Shown one piece after another: positions 50,930-64,000 of a stretch of 64,000 nucleotides of DNA. The first letter of the stretch is position 1; each line of letters opens with the position of its first letter. The translations under genes were made by a program, and so were the position numbers. Source of the DNA: Amycolatopsis methanolica 239 (GTDB lineage: Bacteria > Actinomycetota > Actinomycetes > Mycobacteriales > Pseudonocardiaceae); contig NZ_CP009110.1 of assembly GCF_000739085.1 (NCBI RefSeq), positions 1,054,001 through 1,118,000 of the forward strand. Reading direction: 5' to 3'. Below the pieces are notes generated by a model that searched no databases, was not told the DNA's origin, and saw only the letters and a list, made by a program, of their open reading frames with translations.

Positions 50930-52546
50930 GTGCACTTCCTTCCGCGAGCCAGGTCCCGGTCCATACGAGCCGCCGTCCTCGGCGCCTGCCTGCTGGTGCC
51001 GGTCGCGGCCTGCACCTCGCCGGAGCCCACGCCGGCTCCGGCGCCGACGGCGACTACCGAGTCGGCCGGGCCGGCCGGGGTGGTGCCAGCCGGGCTGGAG
51101 CGGTTCTACGCCCAGCCGTTGACCTGGGGCGACTGTGCACCTTACGCGACTTCGGACGATGTCAGGTCCGCCTTCAGAGGTAAAGATCTCCAGTGCGCCC
51201 GGCTGACCGTGCCGCTGGACTACACGAAGCCGCAGGGCGACACGATCACGATCGGCGTGCTCCGGCACAAGGCGACGGGCGACCGGCTCGGGGCGCTCGT
51301 GCTCAACCCGGGCGGCCCCGGCGCGTCCGGCATGTATGCCGCCGCCGGCCTGGCGCCGCAGGTCGCGAGCACCGACATCGGCAAGCGCTTCGACATCGTC
51401 GGCTTCGACCCGCGCGGGATCGGTGCCAGCGAACCCGACGTGACCTGCCTGACCGACGCCGAGCGGGACGAGCAGCGCGCCGAGGACCTGGAGGCCGACG
51501 GCAGCCCGGCAGGCGTCGCCAAGCAGGACGCCGAGTCCAAGGAGTTCGCCGACAAGTGCGCGGAGCGGACCAAGTTCGGCACCGCGATGCTGGCGAACCT
51601 GGGCACCCGCGACGTCGTCAAGGACATGGACGTCCTGCGGTCCGCGCTGGGCGAGGAGAAGCTGACCTACCTCGGCTACTCCTACGGCACGCGGATCGGC
51701 TACACCTACGCCGAGACGTTCCCACAGAACGTGCGCGCCATGGTGCTCGACGGCGCGCTGGACCCGGGCCAGGACGAGGTCGAGTCGCTGGTCGCGCAGG
51801 GCCAGGGCTTCGGTGTCGCGTTCAACGACTTCGCCAAGTGGTGCGCCGCCCGCCGCGACTGCGCGCTCGGCACCGACCCGGCGCGCGCGACCCAGGCCTT
51901 CCAGAACCTGGTGCGGCCGCTGATCGACAACCCGCTCCGCCTCCGCGACGGCCGGGTCCTCAGCTACGACGACGCGACGCTCGGCGCGATCCAGGCGCTG
52001 TACTCGCAGCAGTTGTGGGCGCCCCTGAACTCCGGGCTCAACGAGTTGAAGAGCGGCCAGGGCGCCACGTTGATGGCCCTGGCCGACCAGTACAACGAGC
52101 GCGACTCCAGCGGCAACTACGCCAACACGCAGGACGCCTTCACCGCGATCCGCTGCGTCGACGACCCGCCAGTGACCGACCGCGCCGAGATCCTCGGGGC
52201 GGAGAACCGCTATGACCAGGTGGCGCCCTTCCTCGACGACGGCAGGCCCAACGGCGCCGCGCTGGACCCGTGCGCGTACTGGCCGGTGCCCAACACCTCG
52301 GAGCCGCACGAGCCGAACGTCGCGGGCGTGCCGCCGGTCCTGGTGATCTCCACCACGAACGATCCGGCCACCCCGTACCAGGCGGGGGTGAACCTCGCGA
52401 AGGCGATGAAGGGCGCGCTGCTGACGTTCGAGGGCACCCAGCACACCGTCTTCCTGCAGGGAGTCGACTGCGTGGACGACATCGGCAGCGCGTACCTGAT
52501 CGACGGGACCCTGCCCGCGGAAGGCGCGCGCTGTACCTCTCGGTGA
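50930..52546 (+). CDS. Secreted TAP-like serine hydrolase lipoprotein (Hip1/CaeA type)
   Basis: A 538-residue alpha/beta hydrolase. N-terminal signal and lipobox end at Cys28 (VAAC). Nucleophile Ser251 in 'GYSYGT'; oxyanion 'NPGGPGASG'; acid in 'STTNDPATP' and His in 'GTQHTVFLQ' (about residue 514) complete the triad. This is the tripeptidyl-aminopeptidase/Hip1 family that trims wall-associated proteins or peptides. GTG 50930 has no SD; CACGAT at 50919-50924 lies 5-6 nt upstream, as in leaderless promoters. It is a tandem duplicate of the next gene and faces secA2. Confidence 0.9.
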   Translation: MHFLPRARSRSIRAAVLGACLLVPVAACTSPEPTPAPAPTATTESAGPAGVVPAGLERFYAQPLTWGDCAPYATSDDVRSAFRGKDLQCARLTVPLDYTKPQGDTITIGVLRHKATGDRLGALVLNPGGPGASGMYAAAGLAPQVASTDIGKRFDIVGFDPRGIGASEPDVTCLTDAERDEQRAEDLEADGSPAGVAKQDAESKEFADKCAERTKFGTAMLANLGTRDVVKDMDVLRSALGEEKLTYLGYSYGTRIGYTYAETFPQNVRAMVLDGALDPGQDEVESLVAQGQGFGVAFNDFAKWCAARRDCALGTDPARATQAFQNLVRPLIDNPLRLRDGRVLSYDDATLGAIQALYSQQLWAPLNSGLNELKSGQGATLMALADQYNERDSSGNYANTQDAFTAIRCVDDPPVTDRAEILGAENRYDQVAPFLDDGRPNGAALDPCAYWPVPNTSEPHEPNVAGVPPVLVISTTNDPATPYQAGVNLAKAMKGALLTFEGTQHTVFLQGVDCVDDIGSAYLIDGTLPAEGARCTSR

Positions 52547-52568
52547 CCGGACTGGCACGATGTGAACG

Positions 52569-54125
52569 ATGCGTCTTCCTCGCCGACGGAGGCTGTTCGC
52601 CGCGGGCCTGCTGGCCGCAGCGCTCACCGCGTGCACCACGCAGACCCCCGCACCGCCGTCGTCACCCTCGCCGGTGGCGGCGGACGTACACGCGCTCGAC
52701 CGCTTCTACGACCAGCAGCTCGCGTGGGGTGACTGCGCGGCGTACGCGACGGGGCAGCAGAGCGCGGACGCGTTCCGCACGCCCGGGGTGGAGTGCGCCC
52801 GGCTGACCGTTCCGCTGGACTACGCGAACCCGCGTGGCGAGACGATCACCGTCGGCGTTCTGCGGCACAGGGCGCTCGACCCGGCGCACCGCATCGGCTC
52901 GCTGGTCATGAACCCGGGCGGCCCTGGCGGTTCCGGCATGGAGGCGGCCGCCCGGCTGGTGCCGACGGTGTCGAACAACGCGATCGGCCTGCGGTTCGAC
53001 TTCGTCGGCTTCGACCCGCGCGGGGTCGGCGCGAGCATGCCGCGCGTGCGGTGCCTGACCGACGCCGAACGCGACGCCGAGCGGGCGAGCAACCCCGGCG
53101 CCTCGGACGCCGCGTGGACCGGGCAGGCGACGGACTTCGCGGCGAAGTGCGCCCAGCGCACCGAGCACGGCGAGGCGATGCTGGCGAACGTGGGCACGCG
53201 GGACGTGGTCAAGGACCTCGACGTCCTGCGATCCGCGCTGGGCGAGGAGAAGCTGAGCTACCTCGGCTACTCCTACGGCACCCAGATCGGCTACAGCTAC
53301 GCCGAGGCCTTCCCGCAGCGGGTCCGCGCGTTGCTGCTGGACGGCGCGATCGACCCCGCGGCGAACGACCCGGACTCGCTGGTCGCGCAGGGCGCCGGGT
53401 TCTCGCGTGCGTTCGGTGAGTTCGCCGCCGAGTGCGCGCGGCACGACGGCTGCGCGCTGGGCCGCGACCCGGCGAAGGCGGCGGCCGAGTTCCAGAACCT
53501 GGTCCAGCCGCTGGTCGGCGCCCCGGCGAAGACCGGCGACGGCAGGCACCTGTCCTACCGGGACGCCATCACGGGCGTGGTCGAGGCGATGTACTCGAGC
53601 CAGTCCTGGCCGTTCCTCAACACCGGGCTCGGCTTGCTGCGCGGCGGTGACGGCTCGGTCCTGCTCCGGCTCGCCGACGGCTACTACGAGCGCGACGCCG
53701 ACGGCCGGTACTCGTCGTTGCAGGACGCCTACTACGCGGTGCGCTGCGTGGACAACCCGCGTGCGGTCGATCCGGCGGTGTCCCGGCAGCGGATGGCCGA
53801 CGCCGCGCCGTTCCTCGGCTTGGGCCGCCCCGACCAGGGCGAACTAGACGTGTGCGCGTCCTGGCCGGTGCCCAGCACGTCGCAGCCGCACCGGCCGACG
53901 GTCACCTCCGCCGCGCCACCGCTGGTCATCTCGACGACCGGCGATCCGGTGACCCCGTACCAGGCGGGCGTCAACCTCGCGAACCTCTTCCGCGGCGGGC
54001 TGCTCACCGTCGACGGCACCCAGCACACCGCGTTCCTGCACGGCAACATGTGCGTGGACGTCGCCGGCCTGGACTACCTGGTGGACGGCTCCCAGCCGCC
54101 CCCGGGCACCCGCTGCCAGGCCTAA
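52569..54125 (+). CDS. Second secreted TAP-like serine hydrolase lipoprotein
   Basis: A 518-residue paralogue of the preceding protein, alike over the full length. Lipobox ends at Cys22 (LTAC); nucleophile Ser235 in 'GYSYGT'; oxyanion 'NPGGPGGSG'; 'STTGDPVTP' acid and 'GTQHTAFLHG' His. ATG 52569 is preceded by GGCACGAT (52554-52561) 7 nt upstream, the same element as before its neighbour, so each gene seems to have its own leaderless promoter although they lie only 22 bp apart. M. tuberculosis has the same tandem pair (Rv2223c-Rv2224c, from memory). Ends in 4-bp overlap with the convergent LppX-like gene. Confidence 0.9.
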   Translation: MRLPRRRRLFAAGLLAAALTACTTQTPAPPSSPSPVAADVHALDRFYDQQLAWGDCAAYATGQQSADAFRTPGVECARLTVPLDYANPRGETITVGVLRHRALDPAHRIGSLVMNPGGPGGSGMEAAARLVPTVSNNAIGLRFDFVGFDPRGVGASMPRVRCLTDAERDAERASNPGASDAAWTGQATDFAAKCAQRTEHGEAMLANVGTRDVVKDLDVLRSALGEEKLSYLGYSYGTQIGYSYAEAFPQRVRALLLDGAIDPAANDPDSLVAQGAGFSRAFGEFAAECARHDGCALGRDPAKAAAEFQNLVQPLVGAPAKTGDGRHLSYRDAITGVVEAMYSSQSWPFLNTGLGLLRGGDGSVLLRLADGYYERDADGRYSSLQDAYYAVRCVDNPRAVDPAVSRQRMADAAPFLGLGRPDQGELDVCASWPVPSTSQPHRPTVTSAAPPLVISTTGDPVTPYQAGVNLANLFRGGLLTVDGTQHTAFLHGNMCVDVAGLDYLVDGSQPPPGTRCQA

Positions 54126-54814
54126 CCGCCGGTCGTGGTCCCGACCGGCACGTTCTGGTCGGACAGCGCGAGCTCCAGCTGGATGGCGCCTTCGTTCGGC
54201 TGCCGCGGCGGCACCTGGATCCACACGCGCACCAGGTTGCGCGGCTCGGCCTTGGTGACCCAGAACTTGATGTCCACGTCGGCCTGGATGCCGGGGATGA
54301 CGCTGGAGATGACGTCCTTCGCCAGCTCACCGGTGACCCGGTAGGCCTCGACGCCGAGGACGTCCTCCTTCGTCTCCGTCTTCAGCGCGGTCGCCTCCGA
54401 CATCAGCTTGGGCAGGCCGCGCTCGGAGTCGAGCAGCGTCATCGGGTTGTAGTCGGCGGGCACCGTGGCCTGCCGCTGCTGGCCCTTGGTGTCGGTGAGG
54501 AACAGCGTCTCGCCGACGAGCACGTAGTCCAGCTCGAACCGGTCGGCCGAGGCCTGCACGTCCGCCTGCCCGATCGCGGTGCCGTGGGGCCCGCCGTCCT
54601 TGCTGGCCTGCCCCTTGACCTCGCGGATGTCCAGGCCGGGGATGGTCGAGCTGACACTGAAGTCGAACCGCACGCTGCGGATCCCGTTCAGGCTCGTCTC
54701 GGCGGCGTCCACGAGCGCACGCCCGTCGGGGAGCGGTTCCTCTGGCGCGGCCGAACAGGCGCTGGACAGCGCCACGACCAGGGCGAGGACACCGGCGGTG
54801 CGTCGGCGGGGCAT
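54122..54814 (-). CDS. LppX/LprA/LprF/LprG-family lipoprotein
   Basis: A 230-residue lipoprotein: signal 'MPRRRTAGVLALVVALSSAC' with lipobox Cys20 (SSAC). The mature part is beta-rich with an amphipathic helix, the LppX_LprAFG fold that carries lipids (such as triacylated glycolipids) in its cavity. Motifs 'LVDAAETSLNGIRSVRFDFSV', 'FELDYVLVGETLFLTDTKG' and 'YNPMTLLDSERGLPKLMSEA' are typical. In mycobacteria LprG works with an MFS exporter (P55); here the MFS gene at 55852 is separated by a regulator gene and points the other way, so that link is weak. Role in lipid transport to the envelope is inferred. Confidence 0.85.
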   Translation of the reverse strand: MPRRRTAGVLALVVALSSACSAAPEEPLPDGRALVDAAETSLNGIRSVRFDFSVSSTIPGLDIREVKGQASKDGGPHGTAIGQADVQASADRFELDYVLVGETLFLTDTKGQQRQATVPADYNPMTLLDSERGLPKLMSEATALKTETKEDVLGVEAYRVTGELAKDVISSVIPGIQADVDIKFWVTKAEPRNLVRVWIQVPPRQPNEGAIQLELALSDQNVPVGTTTGG

Positions 54815-54830
54815 GGGTCCAAGGTAGCGA

Positions 54831-55781
54831 TCAGCGGCGGGCGAAGGTCCGGCGGTATGCCAGTGGTGCGACGCCGATCGCGGCGTTGAGGTGCTGCCGC
54901 AGCGACGCCGCGGTGCCCAGTCCCGACTCGGCCGCGACCCGGTCGACGGGCAGATCAGTCGTCTCCAGCAGGTGGCGGGCGTGCAGCACCCGCTGCTGGT
55001 TCAGCCAGGCGCGGGGCGACTGCCCGGTCTCCGCGCGGAAGCGGCGGCTGAAGGTGCGCACGCTCATGCCCGCGTGCTTCGCGAGCGCGGCCAGGTCGAG
55101 GGGTTCGCCGAGCCGTTCCAGCACCCACGCGCGCGTCGCGGCGGTGCTGCCGTCGGCCTCGGGCAGCGGCTGCTCGATGAACTGCGACTGCCCGCCGTCG
55201 CGCCACGGCGGCACGACGCAGTAGCGGGCGACGTGGTTGGCGACCGCGCTGCCGTGGTCGGACCGCACGAGGTGCAGGCACAGGTCCACGCCGGCGGCCA
55301 GCCCGGCCGAGGTCAGGACGTCGCCGTCGTCCACGAACAACACGTTCTCGTCCAGGTCGACCCGCGGGTAGAGGCGCCGGAAGGCGGGCGCGTGCGCCCA
55401 GTGGGTGGTCGCGCGGCGCCCGTCGAGCACACCGGCTGCGGCCAGCACGAACGCGCCGGTGCAGATCGACACGAGCCGCGCCGACGACGGGATCCGGGCC
55501 AGCGCCGCGGCCAGATCGGGCGGCAGCACGCCCTCCTGCCGCGGCCCGTGCGCACGGGTGCCGGGGATGACGACGGTGTCGGCGTCCTCCAGTGCTTCCG
55601 GGCCGTGGTCAAGGTGCGCCTCGTACCCGTGGCTGACCCGCACCGGCCGGTCGTCGACCCCGCAGACCCGCACGTCGTAGAGCCGTTCGCCGTCCTGTGT
55701 GGCGGTGCCGAACACGAGCGGCGCGATGTTCAGGTCGTACCCGACCACTTCGGAGACCGCGAGGACCACAACCCGGTGCAT
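54831..55781 (-). CDS. GlxA-family transcriptional regulator (DJ-1/PfpI + AraC HTH)
   Basis: A 316-residue regulator. N-terminal DJ-1/PfpI-like domain (1-~185) with nucleophile-elbow Cys in 'LVSICTGAFVLAAAGVLDGRRATTHW' (about residue 104) and C-terminal AraC double HTH (~210-310: 'LDLAALAKHAGMSVRTFSRRFRAETGQSPRAWLNQQRV' and 'VDRVAAESGLGTAASLRQHLNAAIGVAPLAYRRTF'). GlxA-type proteins sense small nitrogenous compounds such as quaternary amines. ATG 55781; the MFS gene starts 70 bp away on the other strand, so it is the likely target. Confidence 0.9.
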   Translation of the reverse strand: MHRVVVLAVSEVVGYDLNIAPLVFGTATQDGERLYDVRVCGVDDRPVRVSHGYEAHLDHGPEALEDADTVVIPGTRAHGPRQEGVLPPDLAAALARIPSSARLVSICTGAFVLAAAGVLDGRRATTHWAHAPAFRRLYPRVDLDENVLFVDDGDVLTSAGLAAGVDLCLHLVRSDHGSAVANHVARYCVVPPWRDGGQSQFIEQPLPEADGSTAATRAWVLERLGEPLDLAALAKHAGMSVRTFSRRFRAETGQSPRAWLNQQRVLHARHLLETTDLPVDRVAAESGLGTAASLRQHLNAAIGVAPLAYRRTFARR

Positions 55782-55851
55782 GGCCGGATTCTTGCACATA
55801 TTGGCGCTCCGGCCACTCGTCCGGGTGATCGCGATCGGGGAGCATGTACCG

Positions 55852-57135
55852 GTGACAAGAACGAAGTCGCGCATCCACCCGGCCTGGTTCGTCGCCTTCG
55901 CGGCGTTCGTCGCGCTGGTGGGCGCCGCCGGTTTCCGCGCCACCCCGAGCGTGCTGATCGAGCCGCTGCACGAGGAGTTCGGCTGGTCGACGGCAACGAT
56001 CTCGGCCGCGGTGTCGATCAACCTCCTGCTCTACGGCCTGACCGCGCCGTTCGCCGCGGCACTGATGGAGCGGCTCGGCATGCGCAAGGTCGTGACCGGC
56101 GCGCTGGTCTTGGTCGCGGCCGGCAGTGGGCTGACGGTCTTCATGACCGCGAGCTGGCAGCTGCTGCTGTGCTGGGGCGTGCTGGTCGGGCTGGGGACCG
56201 GCTCGATGGCGCTGGCGTTCGTCGCGACCGTGACCGCGCGCTGGTTCGTCCGCCACCGCGGCCTGGTCAGCGGCATCCTGACCGCGGCGGGCGCGGCCGG
56301 GCAGCTGGTGTTCCTGCCCCTGCTCGCCGCGCTGGCCACGAACGACGGCTGGCGCACCGCGTCGCTGGTGGTCGCGTTCGCCGCGCTGGCCGTCGTGCCG
56401 ATCACGTTGATGTTCCTGCGCGACCACCCGAGCGAGATCGGGACGACCGCGTACGGCGCGACTGAGCCGGCGGAGGCGCCGCCGCACTCCTCCGGTGCCG
56501 CGCGGCGTGCGCTGCAGGTGCTGGGGCAGGCCGCGAAGACGCCCACGTTCTGGTTGCTCGCAGGCGGGTTCGCGATCTGCGGTGCGTCCACCAACGGCCT
56601 GGTCGGCACCCACTTCGTGCCGGCCGCACACGAGCACGGGATGCCGGCGACCACGGCCGCTTCGCTGCTCGCGCTGGTGGGCATCTTCGACGTGGCCGGC
56701 ACGATCGCCTCCGGCTGGTTCACCGACCGCGTCAACCCGCGGATCCTGCTCGGCGTGTACTACTTCCTGCGTGGTGGGTCGCTCATCCTGCTGCCGCAGC
56801 TGTTCGCGCCCACCACCGAGCCGCCGATGTGGGCGTTCATCATCTTCTACGGACTGGACTGGGTCGCCACGGTGCCGCCGACGGTGGCGCTGGCCCGTGA
56901 GCACTTCGGCCTGAGCGGTCCCATCGTGTTCGGCTGGGTCTTCGCGTCCCACCAGGTCGGCGCGTCGATCGCCGCGGTGGGGGCCGGCCTGATCCACGAC
57001 CACGCCGGGAGTTACGACCTCGCGTGGTACATCTCGGGCGGTCTGTGCGCGCTGGCTGCGGTGATGTCGCTGGTCATTCCCTCCGTCAGGGCAACAGCGG
57101 AACCACGAAACATGCCGTTAACACGCCATGCGTAG
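55852..57135 (+). CDS. MFS transporter
   Basis: A 427-residue major facilitator with 12 TM helices. The loop 2-3 motif 'MERLGMRKVVTGALV' and the loop 8-9 'GWFTDRVNPRILLG' are the duplicated MFS signatures. It resembles the oxalate/formate or monocarboxylate-type (OFA/YhjX-like) group by its 'SVLIEPLHEEFGWSTATISAAVSIN' opening. GTG 55852 with SD GGGGAG. Divergent from a GlxA-type regulator that probably controls it. Substrate unknown. Confidence 0.88.
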   Translation: MTRTKSRIHPAWFVAFAAFVALVGAAGFRATPSVLIEPLHEEFGWSTATISAAVSINLLLYGLTAPFAAALMERLGMRKVVTGALVLVAAGSGLTVFMTASWQLLLCWGVLVGLGTGSMALAFVATVTARWFVRHRGLVSGILTAAGAAGQLVFLPLLAALATNDGWRTASLVVAFAALAVVPITLMFLRDHPSEIGTTAYGATEPAEAPPHSSGAARRALQVLGQAAKTPTFWLLAGGFAICGASTNGLVGTHFVPAAHEHGMPATTAASLLALVGIFDVAGTIASGWFTDRVNPRILLGVYYFLRGGSLILLPQLFAPTTEPPMWAFIIFYGLDWVATVPPTVALAREHFGLSGPIVFGWVFASHQVGASIAAVGAGLIHDHAGSYDLAWYISGGLCALAAVMSLVIPSVRATAEPRNMPLTRHA

Positions 57136-57144
57136 GGTGCGGCC

Positions 57145-58488
57145 ATGGATCGCCAGCAGGAGTTCGTGCTGCGCACGCTGGAAGAACGTGACATCCGGTT
57201 CGTCCGTCTGTGGTTCACCGACGTCCTCGGTTTCCTGAAGTCGGTGGCGGTGGCCCCCGCCGAGCTCGAGGGCGCCTTCAGCGACGGGATCGGGTTCGAC
57301 GGATCGGCCATCGAAGGCTTCGCGCGCGTCTACGAATCGGACATGGTCGCGAAGCCCGACCCGTCGACGTTCCAGGTGCTGCCCTGGGAGACCCCGGAGG
57401 GCGGGCACTACTCGGCGCGGATGTTCTGCGACATCGCGATGCCCGACGGGTCGCCGTCCTGGGCAGACCCCCGGCACGTGCTGCGGCGCCAGTTGTCGAA
57501 GGCTGGGGAGGCCGGGTTCACCTGCTACGTGCACCCGGAGATCGAATTCTTCCTGCTCTCGTCGTTGCCGTCGGACGGCAGCGAGCCCGAGCCCGCCGAC
57601 AACGGCGGGTACTTCGACCAGGCCAGCCACGCGACCGCGACGCACTTCCGCCGCCACGCCATCGAGGCGCTGGAGGCGATGGGCATTTCGGTGGAGTTCA
57701 GCCACCACGAGGGCGCGCCGGGGCAGCAGGAGATCGACCTGCGCTACGCCGACGCGCTGACCATGGCCGACAACGTCATGACGTTCCGGTACGTGGTCAA
57801 GGAGGTCGCGCTGACCCAAGGGGTTCGTGCGACGTTCATGCCGAAACCGTTCACCGAGCAGCCCGGCTCGGGGATGCACACGCACGTGTCGTTGTTCGAG
57901 GGCGACCGCAACGCGTTCCACAACCCGGAAGACCCGTACGAGCTGTCCGAGACTGGCAAGGCCTTCGTGGCCGGCCTGCTCCACCATGCGCGGGAGATCT
58001 CCGCGGTGACCAACCAGTGGGTGAACTCGTACAAGCGGTTGATCAGCGGGGGAGAGGCGCCGACCACGGTGTCGTGGGGCCGCGCGAACCGCTCCGCGCT
58101 GGTGCGGGTGCCGAACTACTCGCCGGGGAAGGCGTCGTCGCGACGGGTCGAGATCCGCACGATCGACTCCGCCTGCAACCCCTACCTGGCGTACTCGGTC
58201 GTGATCGCCGCCGGGTTGAAGGGGATCGAGAAGGGCTACGAGCTGCCGCCGGCGGCCGAGGACAACATCTGGTCGATGAGCGACGCCGAGCGCCGCGCGG
58301 CCGGGTACGACCAGCTGCCGCAGAACCTGGGCGAGGCCCTCGCCGAGATGGAGAAGTCCGAGCTGCTGCCCGACGCGCTCGGCGAGCACGTCTACGACTT
58401 CTTCCTCCGGAACAAGCGCGCCGAGTGGGACGCCTACCGGCGCTCGGTCACGCCGTACGAGCTCAAGACGCTCCTACCGGTGCTCTGA
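57145..58488 (+). CDS. GlnA2-type glutamine synthetase (possible gamma-glutamylpolyamine synthetase)
   Basis: A 447-residue class I glutamine synthetase. Seen: 'FSDGIGFDGSAIEGF' (substrate strap), 'VHPEIEFFLL' (metal Glu), 'PGQQEIDLRY' (Glu), 'FMPKPFTEQPGSGMHTHVSL' (metal His and Glu), 'NRSALVRVPNY' and 'RRVEIRTIDSACNPYLAYSVV'. The C-terminal adenylylation tyrosine loop (NLY) is absent: the region reads 'PPAAEDNIWSMSDAER', so it is not controlled by GlnE. Length and features match mycobacterial GlnA2 and Streptomyces GlnA2, the latter reported to glutamylate polyamines. ATG 57145, 9 bp after the MFS stop. A terminator and then the rRNA operon follow. Confidence 0.9.
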   Translation: MDRQQEFVLRTLEERDIRFVRLWFTDVLGFLKSVAVAPAELEGAFSDGIGFDGSAIEGFARVYESDMVAKPDPSTFQVLPWETPEGGHYSARMFCDIAMPDGSPSWADPRHVLRRQLSKAGEAGFTCYVHPEIEFFLLSSLPSDGSEPEPADNGGYFDQASHATATHFRRHAIEALEAMGISVEFSHHEGAPGQQEIDLRYADALTMADNVMTFRYVVKEVALTQGVRATFMPKPFTEQPGSGMHTHVSLFEGDRNAFHNPEDPYELSETGKAFVAGLLHHAREISAVTNQWVNSYKRLISGGEAPTTVSWGRANRSALVRVPNYSPGKASSRRVEIRTIDSACNPYLAYSVVIAAGLKGIEKGYELPPAAEDNIWSMSDAERRAAGYDQLPQNLGEALAEMEKSELLPDALGEHVYDFFLRNKRAEWDAYRRSVTPYELKTLLPVL

Positions 58489-58510
58489 CCAGGGGAAATG
58501 CCGTTAAGGG

Positions 58511-58531
58511 ACCCCCCTGTTTCAGGGGGGT
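58511..58531 (+). terminator. Hairpin terminator after the glutamine synthetase gene
   Basis: A perfect 9-bp stem (acccccctg at 58511-58519, complement 58523-58531) with a 3-nt loop follows the stop by 22 bp and separates the gene from the rRNA promoter region. Confidence 0.85.
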
Positions 58532-58619
58532 TCCGGGGCATGTAATCTTCTCTTCGTCGCCAGGGAGACCGGGACGACGGGGCCGAAAGCCCCGGCGGAC
58601 GGGCCAGGGTCGGGCGGTG

Positions 58620-58648
58620 TTGACACCGCGAACCGAACCGGGTAAAGT
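58620..58648 (+). promoter_or_regulatory. rRNA operon promoter
   Basis: TTGACA (58620-58625), 17-bp spacer, TAAAGT (58643-58648). This is a strong sigma-70-type promoter about 215 bp before the 16S start. Confidence 0.85.
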
Positions 58649-58863
58649 TCTTGGTCGGCCCGCGGGTGGGTCGCCAACCACTACTACTAAACCAGTAGGG
58701 TTGCTGACGCCCTCCGCGAGAACAAGAAAGCTTTGTAGAAGCAGCAGCTTCGTGTTGTTTGAGAACTCAACAGTGTATTGATGAGCTAAAGCCAGTTGAT
58801 TAGCTAGAACCCTTTGTGGGTTCCTTTGAGGCTATGAGAATAGCCGGGTTTGATTTTCTGACA
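58649..58863 (+). other. rRNA leader with antitermination-like elements
   Basis: The leader holds a boxB-like hairpin (gaagcagcagcttc, 58738-58751) followed at once by the boxA-like 'tgttgtttgagaactcaa' (~58753-58770), the usual Nus-factor site of actinobacterial rrn leaders. A further hairpin pair (agaaccc/gggttc ~58806-58823; ggctat/atagcc ~58830-58846) precedes 16S and probably serves RNase III processing. Together with 58489-58619 this makes up the 375-bp gene-free gap. Confidence 0.65.
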
Positions 58864-63783
<4,920 letters not shown>

Positions 63784-63787
63784 GCTA

Positions 63788-63819
63788 CGCATCCGCTCTG
63801 CAACTCTGAAACACCACAC
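63788..63819 (+). other. 3' arm of the 23S processing stalk
   Basis: This stretch is the near-complement (about 29 of 32 positions) of spacer bases 60617-60649. The two would pair around the 23S precursor and be cut by RNase III. Confidence 0.8.
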
Positions 63820-63852
63820 CAGTTGGAACATCTCTGGTGTTGTTTCGGAGAG

Positions 63853-63969
63853 TTTCGGTGGTTATGGCGGTAGGGAAACGCCCGGTCCCATTCCGAACCC
63901 GGAAGCTAAGCCTGCCAGCGCCGATGGTACTGCACCCCCGCGGGTGTGGGAGAGTAGGACACCGCCGAA
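63853..63969 (+). rRNA. rrf: 5S ribosomal RNA
   Basis: About 117 nt. Starts 'tttcggtggttatggcgg', contains 'cccattccgaacccggaagc' and ends 'agagtaggacaccgccgaa'; the two ends pair as expected for helix I. It is the third gene of the rRNA operon; the window ends 31 bp later, before any terminator. Confidence 0.96.
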
Positions 63970-64000
63970 CACAACTTCACAAATAAGCCCAGGGGCTCGG

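Noticed and set aside
48419-52546. Apparent 1,375-codon frame joining antisense secA2 with the TAP hydrolase
   Set aside because: The first ~840 codons are antisense to secA2 and of noise composition; the hydrolase starts at 50930 with its own signal peptide.

Overview
The window is high-GC actinobacterial chromosome. The 16S signature, frequent GTG/TTG starts, 4-bp ATGA/GTGA gene overlaps, a mycothiol-dependent-isomerase-type gene, SCO-type conserved proteins and the gene order all fit Pseudonocardiaceae, most likely Amycolatopsis (genus is inference). It ends in a complete rRNA operon (16S-23S-5S, + strand, 58.86-63.97 kb) with no tRNA in the spacer.

Layout: 0-4.5 kb carries an M16 peptidase pair, nudC, a mycothiol-type DinB protein and an SRPBCC-like protein. 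4.5-7.2 kb is a gluconate module (gntP-gntK, divergent GntR regulator, twin operator between). 7.2-13.2 kb is a conserved block (cobD, SURF1, ketosamine kinase, LMW-PTP, Nif3-like, C4 zinc-ribbon protein, RNase H/phosphatase) that, from memory, parallels M. tuberculosis Rv2228c-Rv2236c. 13.2-17 kb: divergent AraC/aldo-keto reductase and an ArsB/SLC13-type permease. 17-19.4 kb: a sulfone-sulfur scavenging pair (sfnG, sfnB-like). 19.5-19.9 kb: rnpB. 20.8-21.9 kb: a long non-coding stretch with relic sequence, hairpins and a promoter carrying an inverted repeat. 21.9-30.6 kb: an eight-gene operon encoding a type IV secretion-like machine (VirB4-like ATPase, VirB6-like channel, TcpC-like and PrgI-like membrane proteins, cell-wall hydrolase) with no relaxase or coupling protein beside it; this is the most interesting locus.

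30.6-34.7 kb: SCO5389-like protein with a CooC/ParA-like ATPase, an RNB ribonuclease, DUF4326 protein and a cytosolic BtuF-like protein. 34.7-41.9 kb: a polyamine-type module (soluble Cache protein, GntR/FadR regulator, aminoaldehyde dehydrogenase, four-gene ABC importer). 42-46.8 kb: uppP, panB, AraC regulator, maleate-isomerase-like enzyme, a frameshifted SRPBCC gene, and ogt. 47-48.5 kb: a DinB gene and a decayed nadE pseudogene. 48.5-58.5 kb: secA2, two tandem Hip1/TAP-type secreted hydrolases, an LppX/LprG lipoprotein, a GlxA-type regulator, an MFS permease and a GlnA2-type glutamine synthetase just upstream of the rRNA operon. panB, the TAP hydrolases and glnA2 continue the mycobacterial gene order, so the 13-43 kb stretch looks like material lying between two halves of an ancestral block.

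Genome-decay marks are unusually visible: the nadE relic, the SRPBCC frameshift, and three places where a degenerate copy of a gene's last codons lies just downstream of that gene.
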